Below are positions 1 through 13,870 of a stretch of DNA of 64,000 bases, one piece after another. Source of the DNA: Isoetes taiwanensis (taxonomy: Eukaryota; Streptophyta; Lycopodiopsida; Isoetales; Isoetaceae); assembly GCA_021234155.1 (NCBI GenBank), contig JAJEKV010000207.1, positions 250,001 through 314,000 on the forward strand, given 5' to 3'. The notes under the pieces are model-generated. The model made no database searches. It was not told the origin of the DNA and saw nothing but the letters and a program-made list of their open reading frames with translations. How positions within the stretch are numbered: the stretch's first letter is position 1; the number at the start of each line of letters is the position of its first letter. The position numbers and the translations under genes are program-made.

Positions 1-1075
1 TTGGAGGCTCTGTGAGGGGAGACCTACTACTCTTAGTAGAAGAGAAATGATGGGCATCTCTGGTGCATGTTTACAGCTGGTTTTGGTGAAGGTCTTAGGA
101 TTAAATATGTATTGATGGGAAAAGTATGGTATGACCTGTACTGTTGGAAAAAGGTTATGGATATAATGGTCATAAATGGCTTTGGTAAGTTTTTATTAAG
201 TAAAGTTGCTGGGGTAAGAATGGTAAACAATTTATACATTGTGCAACACACATATGATCTGTGGTTTTGCATGCAGGGTATTTTTACATGCAGGGTATGT
301 TTTAGCTGTTGGAAACATTGTGTTATGGTTAGAACCTGGTTAAGACATGGCTTTATGCATTAGCAGTGTTTTGGGAAGTTTTGAAGGTGGTATGCATACC
401 ACTTCAAGTGGAATCAAGGTGATGGGCATCTTTGATGCATTTATGCAGCTTTGTCTAGGTTATGATCTCGGATAGTCTCTGGGTTAATTATAAATATGTC
501 GTTAAACAAAGTATGACCCTTACCAGGTGTAAATGGCCATGGTTAACTACAGTATTGGGACAAATGGGGTGCTATGTTGGATACAGAAAGGGAAAATGAA
601 GTATGGAAATTCTAGCACATTTGTTGACATATCTGCTGGATGGATTGACGAACTGGCGCTAATATATGCTGATACAAGGAGTGCTTTGTTAAGGTAAGAA
701 TGAATTCGTTTTTTATAGTGCAGTATGTATGACATAAATGGTGTAAATGATATTGTTACAAGGTCTCAAGGCTTTATGATTATGGACAAAAAGTTTTGGA
801 CAAATACTTTGCATAAATATGTTATGTGGAGTTTCTAAACATCCCATGTTTGTGGCGTAAGGTATAAAGTGTTGGATTTTTGGTCAGTGACATTGGGGGC
901 GCAAATAATGGTATAACAATTTGAATGAATGGTGTACGACCCATATATTGGGTGCATACACATGTTGGGGCATGGTATTATGCAAAATAATATGTACCAA
1001 GTATTTAACGGGCATGGACATTTGTTTTTTTTGGTTATTTCTTAAAATTATTTGTGATATAGGAATCGTAATGGG

Positions 1076-1098
1076 TTTAGGGTTGGAAAAACCCTAAA
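1076..1098. promoter_or_regulatory. Inverted pair of telo-boxes upstream of the family A gene
   Basis: TTTAGGGTT (1,076-1,084), a 5-base spacer and AACCCTAAA (1,090-1,098) form a perfect inverted repeat of plant telo-box motifs, about 220 bp upstream of the TATA box. Telo-boxes are known plant promoter elements bound by telomere-repeat-binding factors. A regulatory role here is inferred. The right repeat has the same pair near 8,482-8,504. Confidence 0.5.
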
Positions 1099-1315
1099 GT
1101 CTGCTGCCACGATCTATGTTGACGGAGAATGGGCGATCGCTAACTAACTCCAGCAAGGAAATGGAGGAATCGAGTTTGTTACATGCATTGTCAGGCCAGT
1201 GGGAGCCAGGTAACGGGTTCTTTTAACTATGATTATGATATAATTGCCTCCATAAGCAGGTCGGATTATGGCTGCGGATTGTAGATTAGGGTATATTTAG
1301 GATGTCCTCTTGCCC

Positions 1316-1322
1316 TATAAAT
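1316..1322 (+). promoter_or_regulatory. TATA box of the family A gene
   Basis: TATAAAT lies 44 bases before the ATG at 1,366, which would put transcription start around 1,345-1,350 and leave a very short leader. The right repeat keeps it (8,723-8,729). A promoter inside the terminal repeat that drives the internal genes is the expected arrangement for LTR or pseudo-LTR elements. Confidence 0.55.
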
Positions 1323-1365
1323 TGAAGCCAGCCCTGCGGAATGCTCACCTGCCATTATTTTCAGT

Positions 1366-1716
1366 ATGAGCAAATCTGGAAGGCCTCTTGGGACGCCCAA
1401 CATGGGTATTACAAGGGCCAAACTGTTAGAAGCTTTGAGGAGGGCAGGGATTGAGCCTAGTGGAGTGCAACCCACTAAGGCTCAACTACTGGAGCTGTGT
1501 AGAAGCAAGGGAATTGATGTCAACAAGGAGAGTAATGTTTGCATTACGAAATTCATTCCTATCAGGCCTTGTAGCAGTGTCGCAAATGCTAAAGGCAATG
1601 AGGTTGCTGGCAGCAGTAAATTGATTGATAATGTTCCTGAAAACGTTCCTGATAGTATTGAAATGGATGATGAAGATGAAGAAATAATCTCTGAAAATGA
1701 GATTCAGCAAAACCAG
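1366..1716 (+). CDS. Family A ORF, exon 1: SAP-like DNA-binding segment with acidic tail
   Basis: This is the first coding exon (117 codons) of the retroelement gene. After a short basic N-terminus, residues 10-50 read like a SAP motif: two helices rich in Lys, Leu and Arg (RAKLLEALRRAGI, then KAQLLELCRSKGID). SAP motifs bind scaffold or AT-rich DNA, which would suit an element bordered by TA tracts; that link is inference. The exon ends in an acidic stretch (DDEDEE) and a phase-0 donor CAG|GTTCTA. Without splicing the frame stops at 1,731. A homologous peptide (CKQHGLDPN...) occurs on the minus strand in every unit of the 29-62 kb array, so this exon is shared between families. Confidence 0.65.
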
Positions 1717-3211
1717 GTTCTATTTAGCTAAATTTCGTTGAATCATGTTGTTTATTTTGCATATGGCATGGCTTATTTGCATGGCTGTTTAACTGAATAG
1801 AAAGGTTATCACAAGATCCTTTGTTCCTAATTTATAATGTATAGTTATGTTGTGAGTAAAGGGCGATAAGCCAAGGGAAAACACTGCTTACCTGCTAGTC
1901 CATTCACATTTTACCCTCTTTTAGGCTAACTTGTGTTTGTTGGACTGCAGGTAACCGTTTTTCCTTCTCTCATGGATGTGGTTTTGCTGTTGTAAAGACT
2001 GCAGTATAAGCATCTTGAAAATAAGATCTCTGGATGGGAATAATTTTGTCATATAAGAATTTTAAAGCATCAGGTAAATATTTCCTTAATGTTGTACGTA
2101 AGGATCATGCAATGTGGGGATTTCTGTAAGATCTATTTACCCATATATACTGTTTTGAAGTCATAATGGTAGATGTATTTCGTATTTTATGGTTATTTGG
2201 TTCTTTGATGTATTTTATCAAATTTTGAAATGGGTTTTTGAGTGAATAATCTTTCACCTGTCTGTTATTTACATGAATTACCAGGTTATAACAGTCAGAA
2301 TTTTTGAGACATGCATGGCTTATAAAATCCGGGTTCTATTGAATCCAGGGCTATTGATTGTTAGGTTCTTTGATGTGAAATGGTTTTTTAAGTAAATGAT
2401 CTTTACTGGTTTGTTATTGGTATTTTGAGATATGCATGGCGGGTAAAGCCCATGTTCTAGTGTCCTCTCAGATTTTAATCCCTAAGGATCCCCAAACTTT
2501 GTATGAGATAGGCATTTCCAGGGTTCTTGAGTATTTCTCTTATGTGGTTTATTGAGTCTTGTAATGGGATCCAAATGGATTTTAAATGAATTTTTAATGG
2601 ATTTTAAGTAAATGTTGTTGCTTCCTGGTCTGTTATTTACACTGTTTTATGATTATGATTACGAGTCATTTTTCTTATTATAAACAATATGACTTTGTAA
2701 AACTGATTTGTATGACTTTGATGATGCTTATGTTTCATTTTCTTAAAATCTGGCTTGTAGGCGTATTTATGTCTGCTTTTATTAACTTTTTGGGCTTGTG
2801 TTGTTTGTTCTTCCTATAATTTGGTATAATTGAGTTATTTTTCTTGTTCTAAACATTATGACTTGGTCTTATGATCTGGCTTGTTGACGAAATTATGTAT
2901 GCTTATCCTAAGTATCTTATTCAGTAAAAAATCACTTGTATGGCTTCTTGAGTTCAAGTTGTATTAAAATTGTGTCCCTAAGGCTCCCCAAACTTGTTTG
3001 GGACTGATAAGTCCAGTAAATTCTTTGAATTTGCTTGGATGTTTAGATTAGTCATGAGGATTTGGTCTAGGCTAGTATATAATTCACGATTTCAGGACAC
3101 TAGTTATACTAGTGTGGGCCTTAGGGATAGTCTTTGATAATCTTTGTTGCTCTGAGTTTATTTGTGGATTATGATCTTTGATTAATCCAGTTCTGTGTTA
3201 CTCTAATACAG
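1717..3211 (+). other. Inferred intron 1 of the family A gene (1,495 nt)
   Basis: The donor is CAG|GTTCTA at 1,716/1,717 and the acceptor CTAATACAG|GAAGGT at 3,211/3,212. Splicing here joins exon 1 to the next open frame in phase 0. Most of the intron lies in the LTR-like repeat, so a complete copy of it is also present in the right repeat. The stretch is AT-rich with no coding potential. It holds the conserved GCTAAC...CTGCAG|GTAACC block near 1,927-1,957, itself bordered by splice-like signals, and could be alternatively spliced. Confidence 0.5.
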
Positions 3212-3457
3212 GAAGGTGCTACAGACTTGACTATCCCAAAATCTGTTCCTGAACAAACTGCACAAGCTAGCAGACCTGGTTGGTACCCTGAATTGGCAAG
3301 CTTTGGTTATCAAGTTGCTGGCATCCCAGCTCCCAATAAGGCTGTTCAGGCAGTCTTGGCTTGTGTACAAGATGTTAACCTGCATAAAGCTTTTATATGC
3401 AAGGAAGCATCTCTGCTGGATGGTGAGGAAATATCAGTCATCCTTTTTTTGGGATGA
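3212..3457 (+). CDS. Family A ORF, exon 2, zero-frame part before the -1 frameshift site
   Basis: The open frame runs 81 codons from the acceptor at 3,212 to a TGA at 3,455-3,457. The peptide (for example GWYPELASFGYQVAG) matches no domain I recognise. The frame stops four bases after a T TTT TTG heptamer, and the -1 frame that opens there is the 432-codon ORF. I therefore read this segment as the upstream part of one polyprotein produced by programmed -1 frameshifting. The alternatives are a lost base in the T7 run or a third small intron. Confidence 0.55.
   Translation, partial: EGATDLTIPKSVPEQTAQASRPGWYPELASFGYQVAGIPAPNKAVQAVLACVQDVNLHKAFICKEASLLDGEEISVILFLG
3445..3451 (+). promoter_or_regulatory. 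Candidate -1 ribosomal frameshift heptamer T TTT TTG
   Basis: The zero-frame codons are TTT (3,446) and TTG (3,449), preceded by T at 3,445. This satisfies the X XXY YYZ rule with X=T, Y=T, Z=G. Slipping back one base moves reading to TTT TTT GGG ATG, exactly the frame of the 432-codon ORF. The zero-frame TGA follows at once (3,455). I did not find an obvious downstream pseudoknot by eye. Confidence 0.5.
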
Positions 3458-4742
3458 ACAATATGCTGGATTTGGTTGCACAATTCAACAAAGTTGAATA
3501 TGATCCTGTTTTATGTGATGGGCTTATTGACTTCTCATATAAGATGCTCCCTGCTGCACATGTTCTGGCAGATGATAAGGATGAAGTGGATAGGCTTGCA
3601 TTCATAACTGGACTTACTGCTTTGGAAGCTGCTAATGCTTTGAAGATTACATATAAAGCAAGAGAAGACAGAACTGTTAGAAGAACTGGCCCGCAACCTA
3701 CTATTACAGCAAACTGCCTGTTTAGCATTAAGGCTCCTACTACTACAGTACCACAGGAGCAGAATCTTGCTGAGGAACCAGGGCAGAATGTAAGACGCAT
3801 GTTGAAGAGGTACAATCTTGCTGAACTTAATCTCTTTAATTGTGGCATGTTCCCTATTATGTCCAGCCGAAATATAGAGATTCATGCTGAGCAGTTTCAT
3901 CAGGCTTTATGGGAAAGCAAAAATTTGGGAGTGATTGCACCCATCAGTGCTGAATCTTGGATCAGACTTGCCAACCTCAGTAATGAGGAGGTTAAAAAAG
4001 CTAAACAGGATGCTCTTTCCTTCACGAAACATATCACTAAACTGGAAGTTGAATTACCTTTTGGACCTGAGTTTTTGGGAAGAAAATGCAAGTTGGGCAG
4101 TGGCTTTTACATTGGTCAAAAAGGACATATGGCCAAAATGGACGAGAAAAGGACTGATTTTTATTTGAAGAGAATTTGGCGTACATACTGCCCATTTTTC
4201 AAATGTAACTGTGAATTGTTTTCTGATGGAAAAATCAGGTGCAGGGACAATATCTTATGGTTTGATCATGTTGTTTGGTATGTCATGAACAATTTGGAGA
4301 TTGTCTGGCCTGATGTGAGTATTCAAATGAGGTTTCATGAATTCAGTGTGTTTTTATCCACTGAACCAATTAAGGAGGCTGTGTTGGCATATGTTGGGTA
4401 TCTGACCTTAAGAGAAATGATGATCAAAATGACTGCAAAATATGCTGAAAATGCTAATTGTGATCTGAAGAGGGAATTTGGTGGTTCTAAGGCAGCTGAT
4501 CTGTTGGAAAAAACTATTAAGCCTATTGGATTTCTGGCCAAGCATCTGAATGACAATAGCAGCACTAATTATGCAGCTAAAAAGAGGAATCACCCAACTG
4601 AGAATCCTGCTGACACTATTTTAAGGCCTCCAAAGATCAACAAGAAATCTAAGGTCAAGGAATTTGTGAACCTTGATTCACAAGAGAAAGATGAAATGCT
4701 TGCAACATATGGTATGATGAAGGATCTGGCAAACAAAATCAG
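3452..4742 (+). CDS. Family A ORF, middle region of unknown function (Gag-like position)
   Basis: About 430 residues are open from the frameshift site; the first Met is at 3,454. No family is recognised. Visible features are a charged, helix-rich body, a cluster of cysteines around residue 250 (CPFFKCNCELF...RC), aromatic-rich segments after it, and a basic C-terminal part with a possible nuclear signal (KINKKSK, about residues 396-402). The position between the SAP exon and the RT resembles that of a Gag or ORF1 protein, but no zinc knuckle or capsid motif is visible. The frame stops at 4,752. A donor CAG|GTTTGC at 4,742/4,743 would connect it to the RT. An FYIGQKG string near residue 220 recalls half of a GIY-YIG motif but lacks the rest. 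Confidence 0.6.
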
Positions 4743-4980
4743 GTTTGCATAAGGATTATAATCCTTGGCATGTTTTTCTGGTAATCTTCTACTGTTTTCT
4801 CCTTTTACTACGGTTTATATTACTGTTTTTTCACAGATATTCTTATCTGTTACAAAAAAGCTTGTTACTAAGTATTCAGTAATGGAAAACTTTACTGGTT
4901 TTTGGGATATTATACCTATTGGTCTCCTGATTTTTTGTATTCTTGCTTGGGATGGCTGAGCATGTGCTGCATGGCCACAG
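4743..4980 (+). other. Candidate intron 2 joining the middle ORF to the RT
   Basis: The donor is ATCAG|GTTTGC and the acceptor GGCCACAG|TGCC. The split Ser codon (AG|T) keeps the middle ORF in frame with the RT reading frame. The stretch is T-rich and has stops in all relevant frames (4,750 and 4,928). The alternative is separate translation of the RT from the Met at 4,952. Confidence 0.35.
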
Positions 4981-7156
4981 TGCCAAAAACTTATTCTACT
5001 ACTATGTTTTCTTACTGGTTATATATACTGTGTTTATTCAGACAAAGAGAAGGGAAATTGTTGCAACAGTTGATGGAATGATGAAGTTAATTACAATCAA
5101 GGAAAGAAGAAAAGAAAAATTCGTACATTTTACATACTTTTCAAAAATAGTTGACAAAATTGACTTCCGTGGCACTTTCAAAACAGTGGTGAGTAGACAT
5201 CTTGGTGATTTAGGTTTTCAACTATGTGAAAATACAAGGTTTGGGTGGAGGTATTCTGGCACTCTCAAGGACATGTTCTATAAACCGAAAATTGTTTTTG
5301 CAGAAGACATTGCACCCCATTGCCCTTGTAAGAATCCTAACCTGAGTAGGTTTGTGGATCCGACAATTGGACACATCAGAACTGTAGATCTCGGTATTAT
5401 ACATAGTAAACCTTTAAGACATTGGTTCAGCATGGGCTTAAACTATATTCCAGATCACCCTTTTACATTAGAACAGTTCAAAGCAGAAATGGTTAGAACA
5501 ATTGAGCAGTTTTTTATAGTACATAAGCATGAGGTTGCAAATATTGATCAAGATACTATTGAGTTATGTAAGAAGGCCTTGAGAAAGGAAACAAAGTGGC
5601 AAGCCAAATGGTACATAGAAGCTAACGCTTCTAATAAGTGTAAGTTTATGATTGCTGATGAAAAGGTCATAAAAAATATGGAATGGATTATGGATAACCT
5701 TTATACTGCAGGTGTGGATAAAGCAGCAAACAACCCGGCATTTATTTGCCCTTTACATATGAGAAATGAAGCATATAAAAGATTGGGTAGCAATGATTTC
5801 ATTAAGTGTGAAGTTAATACAGCAGTTCTGATTTGTCAAATTGAAAGGGATATTATTGGATTACTGGGTGATAAGTTGGTTATGTCTAACGAACTACCAT
5901 ACTTGCTTGGGATATTTAAGGCCCACAAAATGGAATACCGATGGATTACTAATGCTCATGATAGCATTTTCTCTATGGTGGCCTCAGTTGTGGCAAGTGG
6001 ATTAAAATGTATTATTGATGTATGGCCTAGTATCTGTCACCAAAAATGTCAAGCAGCTAATATGTTTGCTCAGGATCAGATTAAAGCCTCTTGGCTGATT
6101 AACTCCATTTATGATATTGTGTGTAATATCCCAAGTAAAGTTTATGATGTTTTTGTTGCTGACATTACAAAATGTTACGAAAATATCCCGTTAGATGGGG
6201 ATAATGGAATTTGTAAGGTTATTGAGGACATCATTGGTATGGCATGGAATTATATGAGGAAATTACTACCCAAGGCAGATTTATGGTATTCAGTACTGGA
6301 GAATGGATCTGTTAACATGGAGTGGAAACATAGCAAACCGAACTTAACCAGCAAATGGAAGATGATGGATAAAGAGTGCTTTATCAAGCTTAATAAATGG
6401 TTGTTGTGTAATTGTTATTTACTCATGGGGAGCAATATTTGGAAACAAGCCAAAGGCATTCCGATGGGGTTCGCATGTAGCCCCAACTGGTGTAACCTGT
6501 ATTTAGCTTACTTTGAGATGAAGTTTATTTGCAAAATGATACAGGAAGGCAGGTTGCAAGAAGCCAAATGTTTTCGGCACACTTTCAGGTATATTGATGA
6601 TTTGCTGGCTATTAATAATCCTATGGTTAGGAAATACTTAAGGCTGGTTAAAGGTGATGGCTCTGAACCACTGATTTATGACTTGAAACATCTTGTTATA
6701 AAAGATGAGACTACTTATTGGGACGACAATATGAAGATTAATGGCAGACAGGCAGACTTCTTAAACATGACCATTTCGGTTAAGTTTCCGCAGTATGGTG
6801 TATATGAAACATATCGGTTTGATAAAAGGGATAAGTTGCCTTTCAAGGCGAGTAAGTATGTGCATGCAAGTAGCTGTAGGCCCTATCTGATGGCTTGCAA
6901 CATTATCATTTCGCAAATTTTACCTTATTTGTATGTGTACTCTAATCCATTTATGGCTGCTGAAGGTTTGACAGGTCTTATTAATGCCTTTGTTGAAAAA
7001 GGATTTAGAAAAAAGGATCTATTACATAAGGTGCGTAAGGTACTAACTGAGGAAGAATTCCCAGGGTTAAGATATGATATAAGTATTCTGTTATTCCAGA
7101 TGTTTGGTTTGGATAAAAACAATGCAGTTGGCAAGAGGGTCCCTATGGTAGCATAG
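4981..7156 (+). CDS. Reverse transcriptase, Penelope-like type, no endonuclease domain
   Basis: The frame is open from 4,931; the first in-frame Met is at 4,952. I start the exon at the inferred acceptor. RT motifs appear in order: a template-binding stretch like the PLE 'PKxHK...RxI' block (LLGIFKAHKMEYRWIT, about 5,906-5,950); motif A ADITKCYENIP with its Asp at 6,161; motif B GIPMGFACSP at 6,455-6,484; motif C YIDD at 6,590-6,601; then FLNMTISV and FDKRDKLPF, in the place of the PLE FLD and YRK blocks. A thumb-like tail ends just before the stop at 7,154. The motif spacing and wording fit Penelope-like RTs better than copia, gypsy, LINE or group II types. No GIY-YIG, AP endonuclease, integrase or RNase H is visible. 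The frame is intact, so the element may be young. The first ~20 residues after the acceptor are hydrophobic and could be untranslated sequence. Confidence 0.8.
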
Positions 7157-7164
7157 GGACCCTC
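7135..7164 (+). other. Perfect stem-loop overlapping the RT stop codon
   Basis: The arms GAGGGTCCCTATG (7,135-7,147) and CATAGGGACCCTC (7,152-7,164) pair perfectly over 13 bp with a 4-base loop. The RT stop TAG (7,154-7,156) lies in the right arm. The same palindrome core recurs in all seven internal regions of the family C array although the RT itself is gone there. That suggests a role in the RNA or DNA, such as template recognition or 3'-end formation, rather than in the protein. Confidence 0.6.
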
Positions 7165-7197
7165 CTGTCTCTGTGCTATCAGTATTGGGATCTTCTT

Positions 7198-7216
7198 TGC
7201 CTTCCGGTTGGAGGCA
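7198..7216 (+). other. Second small hairpin before the TA tract
   Basis: TGCCTTCC and GGAGGCA can pair with one bulged base around GGTT. The array has an equivalent hairpin at the same place relative to the first stem and the TA tract (CTGCC/GGCAG near 32,590-32,602, read on the minus strand). Confidence 0.4.
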
Positions 7217-7219
7217 GGG

Positions 7220-7234
7220 TATATATATATATAT
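7220..7234. repeat. Short TA tract at the internal/right-repeat junction
   Basis: About seven TA units separate the 3' non-coding tail of the internal region from the start of the right LTR-like repeat. An equivalent short TA tract lies at the same junction in each array unit. Confidence 0.7.
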
Positions 7235-11520
<4,286 letters not shown>

Positions 11521-12309
11521 CAGCCTTTCAACCAAATACAACAGTAAAAATGCCAAATATTTTTGCAGGTTATACAACAGTTAAAGTGCAAAATAATATT
11601 GAAGGTTAGAAAATACTTCCTGTTTCGTCCATATCATTATAGCCATGCCATGATGGCCTCATCTTTTTGTCTCAGATAATGCTTACCAGTTAAGCCACAA
11701 GGCTGGTACAACAACAGTATATTTACAGATCCAATTTTTGGAATAAGCATCCACGATTTATGTAAAATAATCAAAATTCTAGACCACATTTGGCTTCACT
11801 TATTCGCTGATTCAAGGTCCAGCAGATAAGAAGAAAACATTCAAAGGCAAAATAGGATGTATACCGACCTGATATGAAGCCTCGCCATGAGAAAGATCGG
11901 CATATCTTTATGTTGAAGTAATAGCTTGAAATAATATCCATTTTACCACACCATTTCCATAGTTATGCAAGGGATGTGTTTATCGATAGCACATCTCAGT
12001 AAATGGCAGATTTCTTGGCAAAAGATTCAGCTAGCAATGTAATAAAGCTTTGATTTCAAGAGACAAAAAGTCCAAAAGGCAAAGGAGGATCCGGCATCGC
12101 AATGGCATTGGAGATAAGAACAAATTCTTGTTTGGCCGCACTAGAGCAAAAACAATGGCGGCCACATTAGGGTTGCATCCGCTTTAGGGCATAGATAAAA
12201 TGGTACATTGAGAAAATTCAGAAAATGAATATTGAACCATACTTACCTTTAGGTGCACGAATTAAATTACACCTCATGTCATTTTCAATCTAGTCTAATG
12301 GTAGAAAAC
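11521..12309. other. AT-rich stretch without recognised gene
   Basis: There is no long open frame with coding character on either strand. It could be the diverged remainder of the family B element. Confidence 0.4.
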
Positions 12310-12545
12310 ATTGAATGTCCTATGTACCCTATGTCAGGTTTCCCCTTTTACAAGGATAGTGAATTGATATAATGGTCAACTATAAGCTTTTTAAAAAATT
12401 CTCACATGCCAAAATCCTCAAGTCCATTCTAGGGTACAAAGCATTAAATGCCCTATGTACCATGTGTCAGGTTTACCCTTTTACAAGGATACAAATTAAC
12501 ATAATAATCAACTCTTAAGGCTTTCCAAACGTCCCAACATGCTAA
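12310..12545. repeat. Imperfect tandem duplication, period 133 bp
   Basis: A segment starting ATTGAATGTCCTATGTACC at 12,310 recurs at 12,443 as ATTAAATGCCCTATGTACC. Both are followed by TGTCAGGTTT(C/A)CCC(T)TTTTACAAGGATA and a shared AT-rich stretch. Divergence is considerable, so the duplication is old. Confidence 0.7.
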
Positions 12546-13045
12546 AATAGAAATCCTAAAGTAGATAATGAATTCGTATGGGTCTTTATGTCCAATGACC
12601 ATGGTCCAAATAATTTCTATATAAATGTTATGTCTATTTAACATGTGAACAATTTTTTGTGTCTAAATGAAGGTGTGCGTCCCCATTAAGCTAGTCAAAT
12701 GCACCATTCACATAGATAATGCCACATGGGTAATTCATAGAAGATGTCATGCTTGGTCAAAGCCAATAGATTATTATTTAGCAAGGGTACTTAGAATCAA
12801 AACACCCTTGTATATCGTGTGGCAGATACATGTTTAAATGGGGAACTGGACTAAAAATGTGGCAGATCCATGATCCAATGAACAATCTGTGTCCTATTTC
12901 ATCCTTGGCTTAGAGTCTCTAGAAATTTTGTTGACAAGGTCTGAGCCAGCCATTGGATATATATGTATATGTATATAGATATATATACAAGTGGTTGTAC
13001 TATGAAGGACCGCATGAAGTCGACCCAGCAAAACACACCAATGTG

Positions 13046-13870
13046 GAAGATTCCCCTAGATTTTTTTAGATTCTATAAATTCTCTAGATTCTCAAATACT
13101 CATTCAGATTTTATAAAGATTCCTCTATATTCTCGAAGAGATTATGAAGATTCTCATGGATTCCCCTAGATTCTCAAAGATTTTCTAGAGATTCCTATAG
13201 ATTTAGTAACATTCGCTTGAGATTCCCGTAGATTCTCAGAGATTATCCCAAGATTCACCTAGATTCCCCACAATAATATGTAGGTTCTCTTGGGATCTCT
13301 TAGATTCTATGAAAATTCCTTTAGGTTCTTTAAGGTTTCATCAAGATTCCTAAAGATTTTATGAAGATTCTTTTGGATTCTTTTATATCATATGAAGATC
13401 CCCTTAGGTTCTCCAACATTCCATCAAGATTCCTCCATAATCTCAAAGATTCCATCAAGATTCCCCTAGATTCTCAAAGTTTCTCTCACAATTCACATAG
13501 ATTCCCCAAGATTATATGTAGATTCTCCTAGATTCTCTAAGATCCTACCAAGATTCCCTAAGATACTTAGATATTCTAGGAAGATTCTCTAGATTCCATA
13601 AGATTCTCCTAGGATTCCCCTAGATTTCCAAAGATTATCTTAAGATCCCTCTAGATTATCCAAGATTCCATGTAGATTCTTTTAGGTTCCCTTAGATTTT
13701 ATGAAGATTCCCCTGTAGAACACACCTAGTGCCAAAGATTTCCCTAGATCCCCTTGGATTCCCCCTAGATTCCCTAATATTCCACACAGATCACCTAGTT
13801 TCTTAAGGTTTTTACAAAGATTCCCCTAGATTTTCAAAGATTATCTGAAGATTCTATTAGATTACCCAAG
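13046..13870. repeat. Minisatellite with a 10-11 bp period built on AGATTC
   Basis: About 78 consecutive degenerate units of the form AGATTC(N)4-5, with spacing that alternates between 10 and 11 bases, average close to 10.5. Typical units are AGATTCCCCT, AGATTCTCAA and AGATTCCATCA. Near 13,711 an AACACACC...AAGATT(T)CCC segment resembles the start of the block at 13,029, so the array may have grown by a larger duplication of about 690 bp. The period does not support a coding repeat. Confidence 0.85.

Larger units (their letters stand above)
1..3078 (+). mobile_element. Family A retroelement, left LTR-like repeat (5' end outside window)
   Basis: Positions 1-3,078 match 7,407-10,482 almost base for base, an offset of about 7,406. 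The right copy begins about 172 bases earlier, at 7,235, after a TA tract, so the window starts inside the left copy. The repeat carries a telo-box pair, a TATA box, the SAP exon and most of the first intron. It ends at GGCTAGTATATA, after which left and right copies part. A direct repeat of about 3.25 kb around an RT-containing internal region could be an LTR or the pseudo-LTR of tandem Penelope-like elements. The RT type favours the latter. Confidence 0.85.

Noticed and set aside
3006-3030. Hammerhead ribozyme at CTGATAAGTCC
   Set aside because: The core needs CUGANGA and a matching GAAA with three stems. Here the G is replaced by A and no GAAA partner is in range.
3438-3900. Minus-strand open frames of 121-136 codons opposite the middle ORF
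   Set aside because: Antisense shadows of the coding strand with no recognisable features.
4100-4125. GIY-YIG endonuclease in the middle ORF (FYIGQKG)
   Set aside because: The GIY half and the downstream Arg/Glu residues are not visible. One short string is not enough.
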